A stretch of DNA of 64,000 nucleotides, taken from assembly GCF_009884975.1 (NCBI RefSeq), contig NZ_CP041970.1:1426001-1490000 (forward strand). The letters are read 5' to 3'. A program made the position numbers and the translations under genes. Every line of letters starts with the position of its first letter. The first letter of the stretch is position 1. The notes below the pieces were generated by a model, which worked only from the letters and a program-made list of their open reading frames with translations, ran no database searches and was not told the DNA's origin. This document shows positions 7,953 through 17,044 of the stretch, piece after piece. Source of the DNA: Acinetobacter dispersus. GTDB lineage: Bacteria; Pseudomonadota; Gammaproteobacteria; Pseudomonadales; Moraxellaceae.

Positions 7953-9977
7953 TTAAGGTTTCAATTGAATATTATGCAATTCTGCATCAAAGGTTTCGAC
8001 CAAGCTCTTGATGGTCGGTTCCTGATGTAGCAATTCGACGGCACGATTAAATGCTTTTTGCTTACGTTGATTCTGCATTAACAACGGCGTGTTTGAATCC
8101 ACCGCCCCATATTGCACATTAAAATGGGTTTGAGGCCATTGTGCTTTTAAAGCATCTTCCAAACCATGTTGTAACTGTGACAGCATGCCTTCATATTCCT
8201 GAGGAATCAGGAAGATAGATGCGCCATTGATCTGGCCTTGCATAATGCCATGTTGTGCCAACTCTTGCACCGCAGGCGAAAGCTGGCTGGTTCTAAACCA
8301 GTATTCCCACTTCTCTAAACTCCATTCGCCTTCCAACACTTGCTCAGGTAACTTTAAAATATCTTGTGGCATGAGATTGTTTGGTGGTTCTTGAGCCAAT
8401 GAGATGGTTGCAACTGGAGCTTCAGCTTGTGCTTTTGCAATCGGTTCTTCCATAACAGAACTATGTTGCTCTGACACGACAACAAAACTTGGCTCAATCT
8501 GCTGCTGTTCTAATTGAACTTGTACTTCAACCTGCTGCTCGACAGGAAAAATCAGAACGTCTTCAGAATCTGTAATACTCGACTGAGTGATTTCTACTTG
8601 CGCAGAAACCTCCAATCCAATCAATTGCCCAGCTTCTGCATCAAACACCATCAAGTTACTATCTGGGTTTTGCTTAACAGGTTCAGGTTCAGGTTCAGGT
8701 TCAGGTTCAGGTTCAGGTTCAGGTTCAGGTTCAGGTTCAGGTTCAGGTTCAGGTTCAGGTTCAGGTTCAACACTAACCGCTTCTTGCTGAACTGCAAACT
8801 GATTTTCTGTACTTAAATCCTGTATTGGCTGGCGCACTTCAGGTGCTGCAATCTGTGTAACAGGTGTTGCACTTACAGTAACTTCATTTAAGCTCATCGG
8901 TCTAAACGCAAGTAAGCGTAACACCGTCATTTCAAAACCTTGCTCTTGAGTGACCGCCAGCTGCAACTCGGTACGTCCTTTACAGGCAATTTGATAATAA
9001 AGCTGTAAATCTTGAGCAGAAATAAGTTTTGAAAGTTGCAAAATTTTCTGATTGATTTCTTCACTATATTTCAAAGCAAGATCTGGCAAATATTGCAACA
9101 GCGCCAATTCATGCAAAGTTGAAACCAACTGATCTAGCACTAAAGAAACGTCTAGCGCTTGCTGTCTAAATTGCAATAACAACTGACTGACGTGGGCTTG
9201 CTGATTTTGATGAATTGCTAAAATCAAATCATAAATAATAGTTCGGTCAATCAGCCCCAACATATCTTTGACATCTTGATGATGTACGGCACCCTGACCA
9301 TAAGCAATCGCTTGATCTGTTAAAGATAATGCATCACGCAATGATCCCTGTGCAGATTCAGCAATTTGCCAAATAGCATTTTGATCGGCTTCGATATGTT
9401 CTTTATTTAAAATCGCGGTGAGATGCTCTGTAATTTCATCAACAGCCAAAGGGCGTAAAGTAAATTGCAAACAACGTGAGATCACGGTAATTGGAAGTTT
9501 TTGTGGATCCGTTGTCGCAAATAGAAACTTAACATGCTCAGGTGGTTCTTCCAGTGTCTTTAACAACGCATTAAACGAATGCGTTGAAAGCATGTGCACT
9601 TCATCGATCAGATAAACTTTAAAACGGCCTTGAGTCGGTGCATAAGGAACATTGTCGAGTAGCTCACGGGTATCTTCAACTTTAGTTCGTGATGCCGCAT
9701 CAATTTCAATCAAATCAATAAAACGACCTTCATTCACCGCCTTACAGGTAGCACATACCTCACACGGCGTCGAAGTAACCCCAGTCTCACAGTTTAAGCA
9801 TTTGGCTAAAATACGGGCAATTGTGGTTTTTCCGACCCCACGCGTTCCCGTAAACAAATAAGCATGATGCAAACGACCACGTTCTAACGCGCTGGTTAAA
9901 GCACGAGAAACATGGTTTTGCCCCACTAACTCATTGAAATTACGTGGACGGTATTTTCTTGCCAGTACTTGATACAT
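7953..9977 (-). CDS. dnaX: DNA polymerase III subunits gamma/tau
   Basis: I start at 9977 because AAAGGAGCATAC directly precedes that ATG; the product is 674 residues. It is the clamp-loader ATPase of the replisome. The AAA+ domain has Walker A (GTRGVGKTT, about residues 39-47), four zinc-binding cysteines (CLNC, CEVCATC), Walker B LIDEVHML and the SRC sensor. Oligomerisation helices follow to about residue 370, then a low-complexity linker with 15 perfect Glu-Pro pairs, then the tau C-terminal domain that binds the polymerase alpha subunit. I did not identify a slippery site for making the short gamma form. Confidence 0.96.
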   Translation of the reverse strand: MYQVLARKYRPRNFNELVGQNHVSRALTSALERGRLHHAYLFTGTRGVGKTTIARILAKCLNCETGVTSTPCEVCATCKAVNEGRFIDLIEIDAASRTKVEDTRELLDNVPYAPTQGRFKVYLIDEVHMLSTHSFNALLKTLEEPPEHVKFLFATTDPQKLPITVISRCLQFTLRPLAVDEITEHLTAILNKEHIEADQNAIWQIAESAQGSLRDALSLTDQAIAYGQGAVHHQDVKDMLGLIDRTIIYDLILAIHQNQQAHVSQLLLQFRQQALDVSLVLDQLVSTLHELALLQYLPDLALKYSEEINQKILQLSKLISAQDLQLYYQIACKGRTELQLAVTQEQGFEMTVLRLLAFRPMSLNEVTVSATPVTQIAAPEVRQPIQDLSTENQFAVQQEAVSVEPEPEPEPEPEPEPEPEPEPEPEPEPEPEPVKQNPDSNLMVFDAEAGQLIGLEVSAQVEITQSSITDSEDVLIFPVEQQVEVQVQLEQQQIEPSFVVVSEQHSSVMEEPIAKAQAEAPVATISLAQEPPNNLMPQDILKLPEQVLEGEWSLEKWEYWFRTSQLSPAVQELAQHGIMQGQINGASIFLIPQEYEGMLSQLQHGLEDALKAQWPQTHFNVQYGAVDSNTPLLMQNQRKQKAFNRAVELLHQEPTIKSLVETFDAELHNIQLKP
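8679..8768 (-). repeat. Perfect hexanucleotide tandem repeat, 15 units, encoding (EP)15 in DnaX
   Basis: AGGTTC on the plus strand (GAACCT on the coding strand) repeats 15 times without a mismatch over 90 bases. The unit is six bases, so copy-number changes add or remove Glu-Pro pairs without shifting frame. Confidence 0.98.
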
Positions 9978-10179
9978 GTATGCTCCTTTTTGCATGTTAA
10001 GGATACTGTTTTTTTGAAAGGCTGTGAACGAATACGTATCTAATTGATCAAGATTAAATACATTCCATTACTTTTAATTGAAATTTCTCAGCATTTCATC
10101 ACTATTACACAAGACTTGCGCCAACATTCAACTCAAGGGACAATACGCACCAATTTTTATGTTGTTGGTTTCATTTCCC

Positions 10180-11346
10180 ATGTCTCAATCTTTAGCGGTA
10201 CTCGGCGGCATAACCGCAGAACAATTTCTTAATGAATATTGGCAGAAAAAGCCATTATTGGTCCGTAATGCCATGCCAGAAATTATTGGCTTATTGGAGC
10301 CAACTGACGTTCAGGAATTGGCTTTAGAAGAACATGTTACTGCGCGCTTAATTCGTCAAAAAAATAAAAATCCAAACGAATGGCATGTAAAATCATCACC
10401 ACTCACCAAAGGCGATTTCCAGAAACTACCGAATCTTTGGACACTTTTAGTACAAGCAGTTGATCATTATTCCTTTGATATTTCAGAGCTTTGGAAAAAG
10501 TTTCCTTTTATTCCACAATGGCGTCGTGATGACATTATGGTGTCTTACGCACCTCAAGGCGGCTCAGTTGGAAAACACTTCGATTTTTATGATGTGTTCT
10601 TGGTTCAAGGTCATGGTCACCGTCGCTGGCAACTCGGTCAAATGTGTGATGAATCAACTCAGTTCATTCCAGATCAGCCATTAAAACTATTGCCTGAAAT
10701 AGATGTGCAATTTGATGAAGTACTTGCACCTGGTGATTTACTTTATGTACCGCCTGGCCTTGCACATTACGGTGTAGCAGAAGATGATTGCTTAACCTTT
10801 TCGTTTGGCTTCCGTATGCCAAACCTTTCAGAAATGATTGATCAAGTCAGTGATAAATTTTCAGAAAACACTTCACTCAAAAACCCATTGATCGATATCG
10901 TACGTCAACAAACTGCGCACTTGGGTGAAATTAATAGTACTGAATTTGCTTACTTAAAAACTCAATTATTAGACTATCTCACGCAAGCGCCTGAATTTGA
11001 TGCAGCTATCATGGCCTACATGAGTGAAGCAAGTTATCCGAATAACATTCCAGAACCTGAAGAAGTTGATGCCAATGATGTAGCTGAAGTGATTGGTGCT
11101 GATTACCAAATCATTTTAGAGCCCGCCTCTAGATTGCTTTACAGAAAACAAGACGGGTCTCTTGAGTTTTGGGCAAATGGCGATACGATTTGCGTATCAG
11201 AAGCATTTATTCCATTTTTGAAGCAAATTGCAGATGGTGAGAGCTTATTGCTAGATGAACGATTTAATCAAATAGAGATTCTAGAAGATATCACAACACT
11301 GCTTAATACAGCTGTTGTGATGTTATTACCACCAAACGAAAACTAG
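10180..11346 (+). CDS. Ribosomal protein L16 arginine hydroxylase (YcfD/RoxA-type JmjC oxygenase)
   Basis: 388 residues from the ATG at 10180 (MSQSLAVLGG), close to YcfD in length. An upstream ATG in the same frame at 10159 is possible. A cupin/JmjC Fe(II)- and 2-oxoglutarate-dependent oxygenase: the iron-binding HxD is in GKHFDFYDVFLVQ, with the distal His in PPGLAHYG. RRDDIMVSYAPQGGSVG and GHRRWQLG are typical of YcfD, which hydroxylates an arginine of ribosomal protein L16. The C-terminal third is the winged-helix-like dimerisation part. It is divergent from dnaX. Confidence 0.88.
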   Translation: MSQSLAVLGGITAEQFLNEYWQKKPLLVRNAMPEIIGLLEPTDVQELALEEHVTARLIRQKNKNPNEWHVKSSPLTKGDFQKLPNLWTLLVQAVDHYSFDISELWKKFPFIPQWRRDDIMVSYAPQGGSVGKHFDFYDVFLVQGHGHRRWQLGQMCDESTQFIPDQPLKLLPEIDVQFDEVLAPGDLLYVPPGLAHYGVAEDDCLTFSFGFRMPNLSEMIDQVSDKFSENTSLKNPLIDIVRQQTAHLGEINSTEFAYLKTQLLDYLTQAPEFDAAIMAYMSEASYPNNIPEPEEVDANDVAEVIGADYQIILEPASRLLYRKQDGSLEFWANGDTICVSEAFIPFLKQIADGESLLLDERFNQIEILEDITTLLNTAVVMLLPPNEN

Positions 11347-11361
11347 AACCTTCATTCTCAT

Positions 11362-11387
11362 ATGGATAGAGATTATTCTCTATCCAT
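11362..11387 (+). terminator. Hairpin after the YcfD-like gene
   Basis: ATGGATAGAG/CTCTATCCAT, a 10-bp perfect stem with a six-base loop, 15 bases after the stop codon. There is no T run after it, so it may only stabilise or weakly terminate the transcript. Confidence 0.5.
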
Positions 11388-11543
11388 AGTTATCTAAAAT
11401 ATAGAATTCAAACAAAACCCTACTTTTTGTAATGATTACATTTTAATGCTTGAATAAGAATTGTTTTTTAATAGACTAAAACGACGTCATTATAAAAATA
11501 TTTAATAGAAATCATTTCCATACAACAACAAGGAGTACGACTT

Positions 11544-12599
11544 GTGTTTAAAAAAATATTATGCCTTTCATTTCTCGCATCGTCTTTCATTCTTCAAACT
11601 AGCCATGCCTGTACCCGTACAGTCTACTTAGGCAATAATGACCATATCATCACCGCACGCTCCATGGACTGGAAAGTCGATGTAGGAACCAATCTATGGA
11701 TTTTACCAAGTGGTGTACTTCGCGACAGTAATGCTGGGCCAAAATCTTTGAAATGGAAAGCCAAATACGGCAGTGTGATTGCCACAGGCTATGACATTTC
11801 AACGACTGATGGCATGAATGAAGCAGGATTAGTTGCCAATGTATTATGGCTAGTTGAATCACAATATCCAGATACCAAACAATCAAAAAAACCTCAACTG
11901 AGCATTTCGGCTTGGGCTCAATATGTACTGGATAATTATGCGTCTGTCGCAGAGGCAGTCAGCGCGTTAGAAAAAGAACCTTTTGACCTGATTACTGATA
12001 GTGTTCCAGGTGAGCAAAGACTTGCAACATTACATCTCTCGATTTCAGATAAAACTGGAGACAGTGCAATTATTGAATATATTGGTGGCAAACAAGTCAT
12101 TCATCATAATAAGAAATACCAAGTCATGACCAATTCACCTACCTTCGACCAACAGCTTGCACTCAATACCTATTGGCAACAAATTGGTGGAACCGTGATG
12201 TTACCCGGAACCAATCGTGCAGCTGATCGATTTGCCCGCGCATCGTTTTATATCAATGCCATTCCTAAAAATGATAATCCTAAAGATGCTTTAGCTTCTG
12301 TTTTTAGCGTTATTCGAAATGCATCTGTACCCTATGGCTTGAATACAGCGGAGGAACCGAATATCTCCTCTACACGCTGGAGAACTGTTGCCGATCACAA
12401 ACAACAGCTCTATTTCTTTGAATCGGCAGTTTCACCCAATGTATTTTGGGTAGATTTAAAGAAAATTAACTTTAAAGATGGTTTAACACGTAAACTTGAC
12501 CTTGGCAAAGATCAGCAAAATACTTTTGCTGGTGATGCAACCGATCAATTTAAAATATCAAAACCATTTGAATTTCTTGGTCCGCAATTACATCATTAA
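11544..12599 (+). CDS. Exported linear-amide hydrolase, choloylglycine hydrolase / penicillin V acylase family
   Basis: 351 residues starting at GTG, with AAGGAG ten bases upstream. A signal peptide ends at SHA-C, so cleavage would expose Cys23 as the N-terminal nucleophile, as Ntn hydrolases require. The downstream block CTRTVYLGNNDHIITARSMDW has the expected Cys and Arg, and the Asp, Asn and Arg later in the chain (TDGMNEAGL, NSPTFDQQL, SSTRWR) fit the family. It cleaves amides such as acyl-homoserine lactones, bile salts or penicillin V in the periplasm; the substrate is unknown. It may share a transcript with the lipoprotein that follows. Confidence 0.85.
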   Translation: MFKKILCLSFLASSFILQTSHACTRTVYLGNNDHIITARSMDWKVDVGTNLWILPSGVLRDSNAGPKSLKWKAKYGSVIATGYDISTTDGMNEAGLVANVLWLVESQYPDTKQSKKPQLSISAWAQYVLDNYASVAEAVSALEKEPFDLITDSVPGEQRLATLHLSISDKTGDSAIIEYIGGKQVIHHNKKYQVMTNSPTFDQQLALNTYWQQIGGTVMLPGTNRAADRFARASFYINAIPKNDNPKDALASVFSVIRNASVPYGLNTAEEPNISSTRWRTVADHKQQLYFFESAVSPNVFWVDLKKINFKDGLTRKLDLGKDQQNTFAGDATDQFKISKPFEFLGPQLHH

Positions 12600-12635
12600 C
12601 ACTGAAATATTGAATACATACTAGAGAGTTGAAAG

Positions 12636-13148
12636 ATGAATAAAACTTTATGTTTACTTAGCCTTTGTATTGTTATGAGTGGTTGCTCAACCTTACCAGA
12701 CTCATCTGCCGCTTCAACAGAAAATCTAGCAACCGCAGGCTCTTTGACCTGCAAAGCAAACGAACTATGCCCGAATGTTTTTGTTGAATGGGACAAACAA
12801 CACAAAGAGCAATTACGAGTAGAAACGGTATTAAACAGTAGTTATGATTACTATGACATCAAAGGCATTAGCTTTTTAATTGATGACAAAACTTTTGCCT
12901 ACAAACCCGTCGGTCCAACACAACAAAAAAACATTAACCGACTGATTCCAAGACGTTCATCAAATAGCTTTATTCTGCCAAGCACATTCCTTTACGAGTT
13001 GAAAAAAGCCCAAAATGTTGAACTTTCGATCGAGACTGACAAAGGTAATATTAAACGTTCGGTCTATACCCCAAGCCAACAATCGATGCTTTACCACAAC
13101 TTTGTGAAACTCATCACAACCTTACCAACCCAACAAAACAAGTCTTAA
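12636..13148 (+). CDS. Predicted lipoprotein, unknown
   Basis: 170 residues with a lipoprotein signal (VMSGC, Cys17). The mature part is mostly beta-like (YDYYDIKGISFLIDDKTFAYKP), with a small cysteine pair (CKANELC). I do not recognise a family. It begins 36 bases after the Ntn hydrolase and ends at a terminator, so the two are probably co-transcribed and both exported. Confidence 0.75.
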   Translation: MNKTLCLLSLCIVMSGCSTLPDSSAASTENLATAGSLTCKANELCPNVFVEWDKQHKEQLRVETVLNSSYDYYDIKGISFLIDDKTFAYKPVGPTQQKNINRLIPRRSSNSFILPSTFLYELKKAQNVELSIETDKGNIKRSVYTPSQQSMLYHNFVKLITTLPTQQNKS

Positions 13149-13167
13149 AACAGAAAATTATACGATT

Positions 13168-13208
13168 AAAGTCAGTTATTTATTTTAACTATAACTAACT
13201 GACTTTTT
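13168..13208 (+). terminator. Intrinsic terminator after the lipoprotein gene
   Basis: AAAGTCAGTTA / TAACTGACTTTTT arms, with a T run, 20 bases beyond the stop codon. Confidence 0.8.
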
Positions 13209-13626
13209 ATATTATACAACCCTTAAAAATAGATTCCTGAGCAAGCATTAAAAGTAACAGCATTGCTTAAATATACCCGAACTTGCAAACAAGAATAAAT
13301 CTCAGGATAGAAACCATTATTAAATCCAAATCATCACAAAAAGCAGTTATCCTTTGAAAACAATTAGATGAATAATCACCAATCAAATAAAGTTAAATTA
13401 TTCTAATCTTGTATCGTATTTTAAGATTTAATTAATAGTTATTTTCTATAGATATAGAACACTATTTTCAAACCCCGCACTTGAAAATGCGGACTAAAGA
13501 ATCATTTAAATAAATAATATTATTTCCCCCTATGATATTTTCAAAATACCATGTAAAATCCCTGCCAAAATTGCATAATGAAATGCAACATGATGCTCTT
13601 GGCGATGGGCGAACTCGAGGCGTTGT
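13209..13626. other. AT-rich intergenic region before the TetR gene
   Basis: No gene is seen. A short CCGCA/TGCGG hairpin lies near 13475-13492. The part from about 13560 becomes richer in G and C just before the TetR start. I found no obvious operator palindrome. Confidence 0.45.
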
Positions 13627-14193
13627 ATGTCAAAAAAAGAAGATATTATTAGCACTGCATTAAGACTTTTTAATTCGCATAGCTATAATTCAATTGGTGT
13701 TGATCGGATCATCAGTGAATCTGGTGTTGCAAAAATGACGTTCTACAAATATTTTCCATCAAAGGAAAAATTAATTGAGGAATGCCTGATACAACGTAAT
13801 ACCAATCTTCAAACCTCACTGAATGCAACTTTGGCAGAATGTGATGAAGACGATTATCTTGGTCAACTCAAAGCAATTTTTGGCTGGTATGCTGCTTGGT
13901 TTAACAGCGAAGACTTCAATGGCTGTATGTTCCAGAAAGCTTTAGAAGAAGTGATTAAAATCTATCCTTCTACTTTGCAGCCTGCTACCCAATATAAAAT
14001 TTGGTTGACCGCTCTCATCGAAAATTTACTTAAAAATCTAGATATTCGTAACCCAACCCATCTTGCGACCCTGATTGTGAGCATTTTGGATGGTATGACG
14101 ATTCAAGCACATGTCAACAAACACTCAGTCGAGATGGATGAGTATTGGAAACGTGTTGAACATTTGATTAATTTTGAAAAAGAGCTCGCATAA
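13627..14193 (+). CDS. TetR/AcrR-family transcriptional regulator
   Basis: 188 residues, typical length. The N-terminal helix-turn-helix is clear (ALRLFNSHSYNSIGVDRIISES GVAKMTFYKYFPSKEKLIEE, residues 10-50). The C-terminal ligand domain includes DFNGCMFQKALEE, a block seen in regulators of organic-compound responses. The only neighbour in the same direction is the ArsR gene far downstream, and no efflux or enzyme gene is divergent from it, so its target is not obvious. A 7+4+7 palindrome at 14383 is the best operator candidate nearby. Confidence 0.9.
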   Translation: MSKKEDIISTALRLFNSHSYNSIGVDRIISESGVAKMTFYKYFPSKEKLIEECLIQRNTNLQTSLNATLAECDEDDYLGQLKAIFGWYAAWFNSEDFNGCMFQKALEEVIKIYPSTLQPATQYKIWLTALIENLLKNLDIRNPTHLATLIVSILDGMTIQAHVNKHSVEMDEYWKRVEHLINFEKELA

Positions 14194-14199
14194 ATACAA

Positions 14200-14231
14200 A
14201 ATATCCCTTTAATAATAAAGGGATATTTTTT
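14200..14231 (+). terminator. Intrinsic terminator after TetR
   Basis: AATATCCCTTTA / TAAAGGGATATTTTTT, an 11-12-bp stem with T run, six bases after the stop codon. Confidence 0.9.
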
Positions 14232-14382
14232 AAAAATAGAATTTGGATATAATTGAATAAAAAAATAAAGCGTGATTTATAGTTATTATTGTGGCTCACG
14301 CTTGCGTCTGAGTGTAAAAAAGAATAATAAATATTATTACCCTCTGGCGGTTGTACTTTCGCACTTCCGATCCTTCTTATGC

Positions 14383-14400
14383 AGACAGATCGTTCTGTCT
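14383..14400. promoter_or_regulatory. TetR-type operator palindrome
   Basis: AGACAGA-TCGT-TCTGTCT is a perfect 7+4+7 inverted repeat. The arrangement and sequence fit operators of TetR-family proteins. It lies 190 bases after the TetR gene and about 350 bases before the ArsR gene. Binding by the neighbouring TetR protein is inference. Confidence 0.55.
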
Positions 14401-14410
14401 TGTTTTCCAT

Positions 14411-14751
14411 TATATATGCTTTCTTCTAAAGCGCAATCTTTTTTTTAATTTTTTTATATTCATTAAATATATTAACTACTTAATTTTATTATGTAGTATT
14501 TTTAAATAATAAAATTTCTAAAATGCCCTTGCTAGATGATAGCACTAGATAAAACTTTGCCAAAATAGCAATAATGCAAATATAATCACATTAATTTAAA
14601 ATAAATCAGAATATTTCACATTATCACACCATTTTATCACTTTTACTGATATACATTTTCATTAAAAACCATTGCAATTATTCAGTTTTACTACAATTTT
14701 TTCGTTGTCTGACTTTATACTAGCCACGGCTGTAACCTAGTGAGTATATGC
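14411..14751. other. Very AT-rich intergenic region before the ArsR gene
   Basis: No reading frame is supported. A minus-strand frame at 14168-14410 runs across the TetR terminator and is rejected. The ArsR promoter should lie near the downstream end; I could not place a confident -35/-10 pair. Confidence 0.4.
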
Positions 14752-15063
14752 ATGCAAAAGGATTTCGAGATCGAAGCAATGAGAGAGTCTGCTGGTACAA
14801 TTGTTAATGTACTAAAATCTCTGGCAAATACTGATCGTTTAATTATTTTGTGTCATTTGGCTAAACAAGAACTTAATGTTTCACAAATTGAAGAATTGAC
14901 CCAAATTTTTCAACCAACGTTGTCTCAACAATTGATGATGTTAAGAAAGAGCCATGCCGTTTCTACCCGACGCGATGGCAAACAAATTTTCTACTCGATT
15001 TTGGATCCAAAATTGAAAGTAGTTTTAAATACTTTATATGAGCATTATTGCCCCCACGCATAA
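14752..15063 (+). CDS. ArsR-family regulator, BigR/SqrR-like (reactive sulfur sensor type)
   Basis: 103 residues from the ATG at 14752; a GTG four codons earlier is an alternative. Winged helix with the recognition region QPTLSQQLMMLRKSHAVSTRRDGKQIFYSI. Cys34 (IILCHLA) and Cys100 (HYCPHA) lie at the two places where BigR and SqrR carry their paired redox cysteines, while metal-site motifs of ArsR or SmtB are absent. In those relatives the pair forms a disulfide or polysulfide link and derepresses sulfide-response genes. It lies 84 bases before a SulP transporter on the same strand, which fits a sulfur-related role; that link is inference. Confidence 0.82.
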   Translation: MQKDFEIEAMRESAGTIVNVLKSLANTDRLIILCHLAKQELNVSQIEELTQIFQPTLSQQLMMLRKSHAVSTRRDGKQIFYSILDPKLKVVLNTLYEHYCPHA

Positions 15064-15146
15064 TATTGCAGAAAACGTTTTAACCATACCTTCTTTAGCA
15101 TTTTTTCTGCATAATATATATAAATTTATGATTTAGACTATTGTGC

Positions 15147-16847
15147 ATGAAATTGTTGCCCCTCAACCTAGCTAAGCTATTTCCTGCACGAAAATGGTTA
15201 GGTCATTACCAACTTTCGAGTTTCAAGTCTGACCTTATTGCAGCTTGTATCGTATTGGCCATGCTCGTACCTCAAGGCATGGCTTATGCTATGTTGGCAG
15301 GATTACCACCAATTATGGGAATATACGCCAGTATATTACCTATGATTATCTATGCATTTACTGGCAGCAGCAGCACCCTTTCAATTGGACCTGTCGCCAT
15401 TATCTCAATGATGGTCTTCGCAGCACTCAACCCATTATTTGCTGTGGGCTCGACAGCCTATATTGAAGCAGCCTGTTTACTAGCACTATTAGTCGGTATC
15501 ATTTCCCTACTTTTAGGATTATTCCGTTTTGGTTTTCTAATTCAACTGATTAGCCACCCCGTTATTCAAAGCTTTATCATTGCTTCAGCTTTGCTGATTG
15601 CCCTAGGGCAGCTTAAATTCCTGCTCGATATTCCACTGCAAACAAGTAATATCCCTGAATTTATTATAAGTTTCTCTCAAAATTTTCATGCGATTAGTCT
15701 TACCGGTATCAGCTTTGGATTTATTTCAGTCTTAATACTGTTTTTCCTTCCCAAATTGATCCAATCAGATTTTCTGAATAAAACATTACCTTTGTTACTT
15801 GTCCTGTTCTCTATCGCTGTTATTAGCTTTTTAGGCAATGATGATCAGGCGATTAGGACTGTTGGTATCATTCCGACAGGTTTACCGAGTTTAGACTTCC
15901 CGACTTGGAATATCAGTCTCGTTCAACAATTGTTACCAAGCGCTTTTATGATCGCAATGATTAGTTTTGTTGAATCTTTAGCGATTGCCCAAGCTACTGC
16001 ACTACAGAAACGTGATGATTTGAATAGCAATCAAGAACTGATCGCATTGGGTTTAGCCAATATTGCTGCGGGAATTAATTCAGGATTCCCTGTTTCTGGC
16101 AGTTTATCTCGTACAGTTGTGAATACAGATGCAGGCGCAAAAACTCCAATGTCGGGTGTAGTTTCATCCTTGCTTATGATTGTAGTGAGTCTCTACTTAA
16201 CTGACTTCTTTCAAAACCTGCCTTTGGCTGTACTCGCAGCCACAATTTTTGTCTCTATCTGGAAGCTTGTAACGCTGACACCATTTATTGAAACATGGAA
16301 ATATTCAAAAGCAGATGGTCTTGCAATGTGGGTCACATTCTTTGGGGTAACCTGTTTGGATATTTCAACTGGGCTTATTATTGGTATTGTACTGACCTTT
16401 GCTTTATTACTATGGCGGATTAGTCGTCCACATATCGCTGTTATCGGCTTAATCGAGGGAACTCAACACTTTAGAAACATCTCAAATTACAATGTCATTA
16501 CAACACCCGCTATTGTTTCCTTTCGCGTAGATGAAAATTTAAGCTTTTTAAATGCACATGTTCTAAAAGGTCATGTAATTACCGAAGTCAGTCAAAACTC
16601 CCTGTTGCAACATGTCGTGATTAATTGCTCCAGTATCAGCAATATCGATCTTAGTGCATTAGAAATGTTAGAATATCTTAATCAAGAACTAAAACAACTC
16701 CAGATCCAAATGCATTTGTCTGAAATTAAGAGCCCAGTCATGGATCGACTGTCTAAGTCTCAACTTATAAACGAGCTGACAGGACAAATATTTTTATCAC
16801 ATTATCAAGCAATACAAACACTTTCCCCTGAAATGCTTGTAGAATGA
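15147..16847 (+). CDS. SulP/SLC26-family anion transporter with STAS domain
   Basis: 566 residues from the ATG at 15147. The sulfate-transporter core runs over about residues 20-420 with 10-12 or more membrane segments; MLVPQGMAYAMLAGLPPIMGIYAS and GSSSTLSIGPVAIISMM are SulP signatures. A cytoplasmic STAS domain (about 445-560; VINCSSISNIDLSALEMLEYL) closes the protein. It carries an inorganic anion such as sulfate, bicarbonate or thiosulfate across the inner membrane. The BigR-like regulator gene precedes it in the same direction, so they are probably co-transcribed. Confidence 0.92.
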   Translation: MKLLPLNLAKLFPARKWLGHYQLSSFKSDLIAACIVLAMLVPQGMAYAMLAGLPPIMGIYASILPMIIYAFTGSSSTLSIGPVAIISMMVFAALNPLFAVGSTAYIEAACLLALLVGIISLLLGLFRFGFLIQLISHPVIQSFIIASALLIALGQLKFLLDIPLQTSNIPEFIISFSQNFHAISLTGISFGFISVLILFFLPKLIQSDFLNKTLPLLLVLFSIAVISFLGNDDQAIRTVGIIPTGLPSLDFPTWNISLVQQLLPSAFMIAMISFVESLAIAQATALQKRDDLNSNQELIALGLANIAAGINSGFPVSGSLSRTVVNTDAGAKTPMSGVVSSLLMIVVSLYLTDFFQNLPLAVLAATIFVSIWKLVTLTPFIETWKYSKADGLAMWVTFFGVTCLDISTGLIIGIVLTFALLLWRISRPHIAVIGLIEGTQHFRNISNYNVITTPAIVSFRVDENLSFLNAHVLKGHVITEVSQNSLLQHVVINCSSISNIDLSALEMLEYLNQELKQLQIQMHLSEIKSPVMDRLSKSQLINELTGQIFLSHYQAIQTLSPEMLVE

Positions 16848-16974
16848 GCTGCTTTTATTGGATTTTTTTTATACAAAAGGATGTGTCATGTTTTACTAAT
16901 TTTTTTTAAAAAACATTGTGTTAATTTTTTCGTTATTTTTAAAGTAATTGAATTGCAAAAAAAAATTTATTATT

Positions 16975-17022
16975 CACGGTTCTTAGGTATAGAATACCGC
17001 CCTTGTTTAACCTTAAACCGTG
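16975..17022 (+). promoter_or_regulatory. Possible structured leader of sstT
   Basis: CACGGTT at 16975-16981 can pair with AACCGTG at 17016-17022, extended by TTAGG with CCTTA, enclosing a loop with ATACCGCCC. It ends 23 bases before the sstT ATG. The function is unknown; it may simply be a leader hairpin. Confidence 0.35.
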
Positions 17023-17044
17023 CATAGGTTTATAAGGCCTTTAT

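Noticed and set aside
8514..8816. Plus-strand frames with (RF)n and (GS)n runs
   Set aside because: Antisense readings of the dnaX hexanucleotide repeat; the codon pattern and domain content belong to the minus strand.
14168..14410. Minus-strand 80-codon frame after the TetR gene
   Set aside because: Runs through the TetR terminator and the palindrome, and lacks a ribosome binding site.
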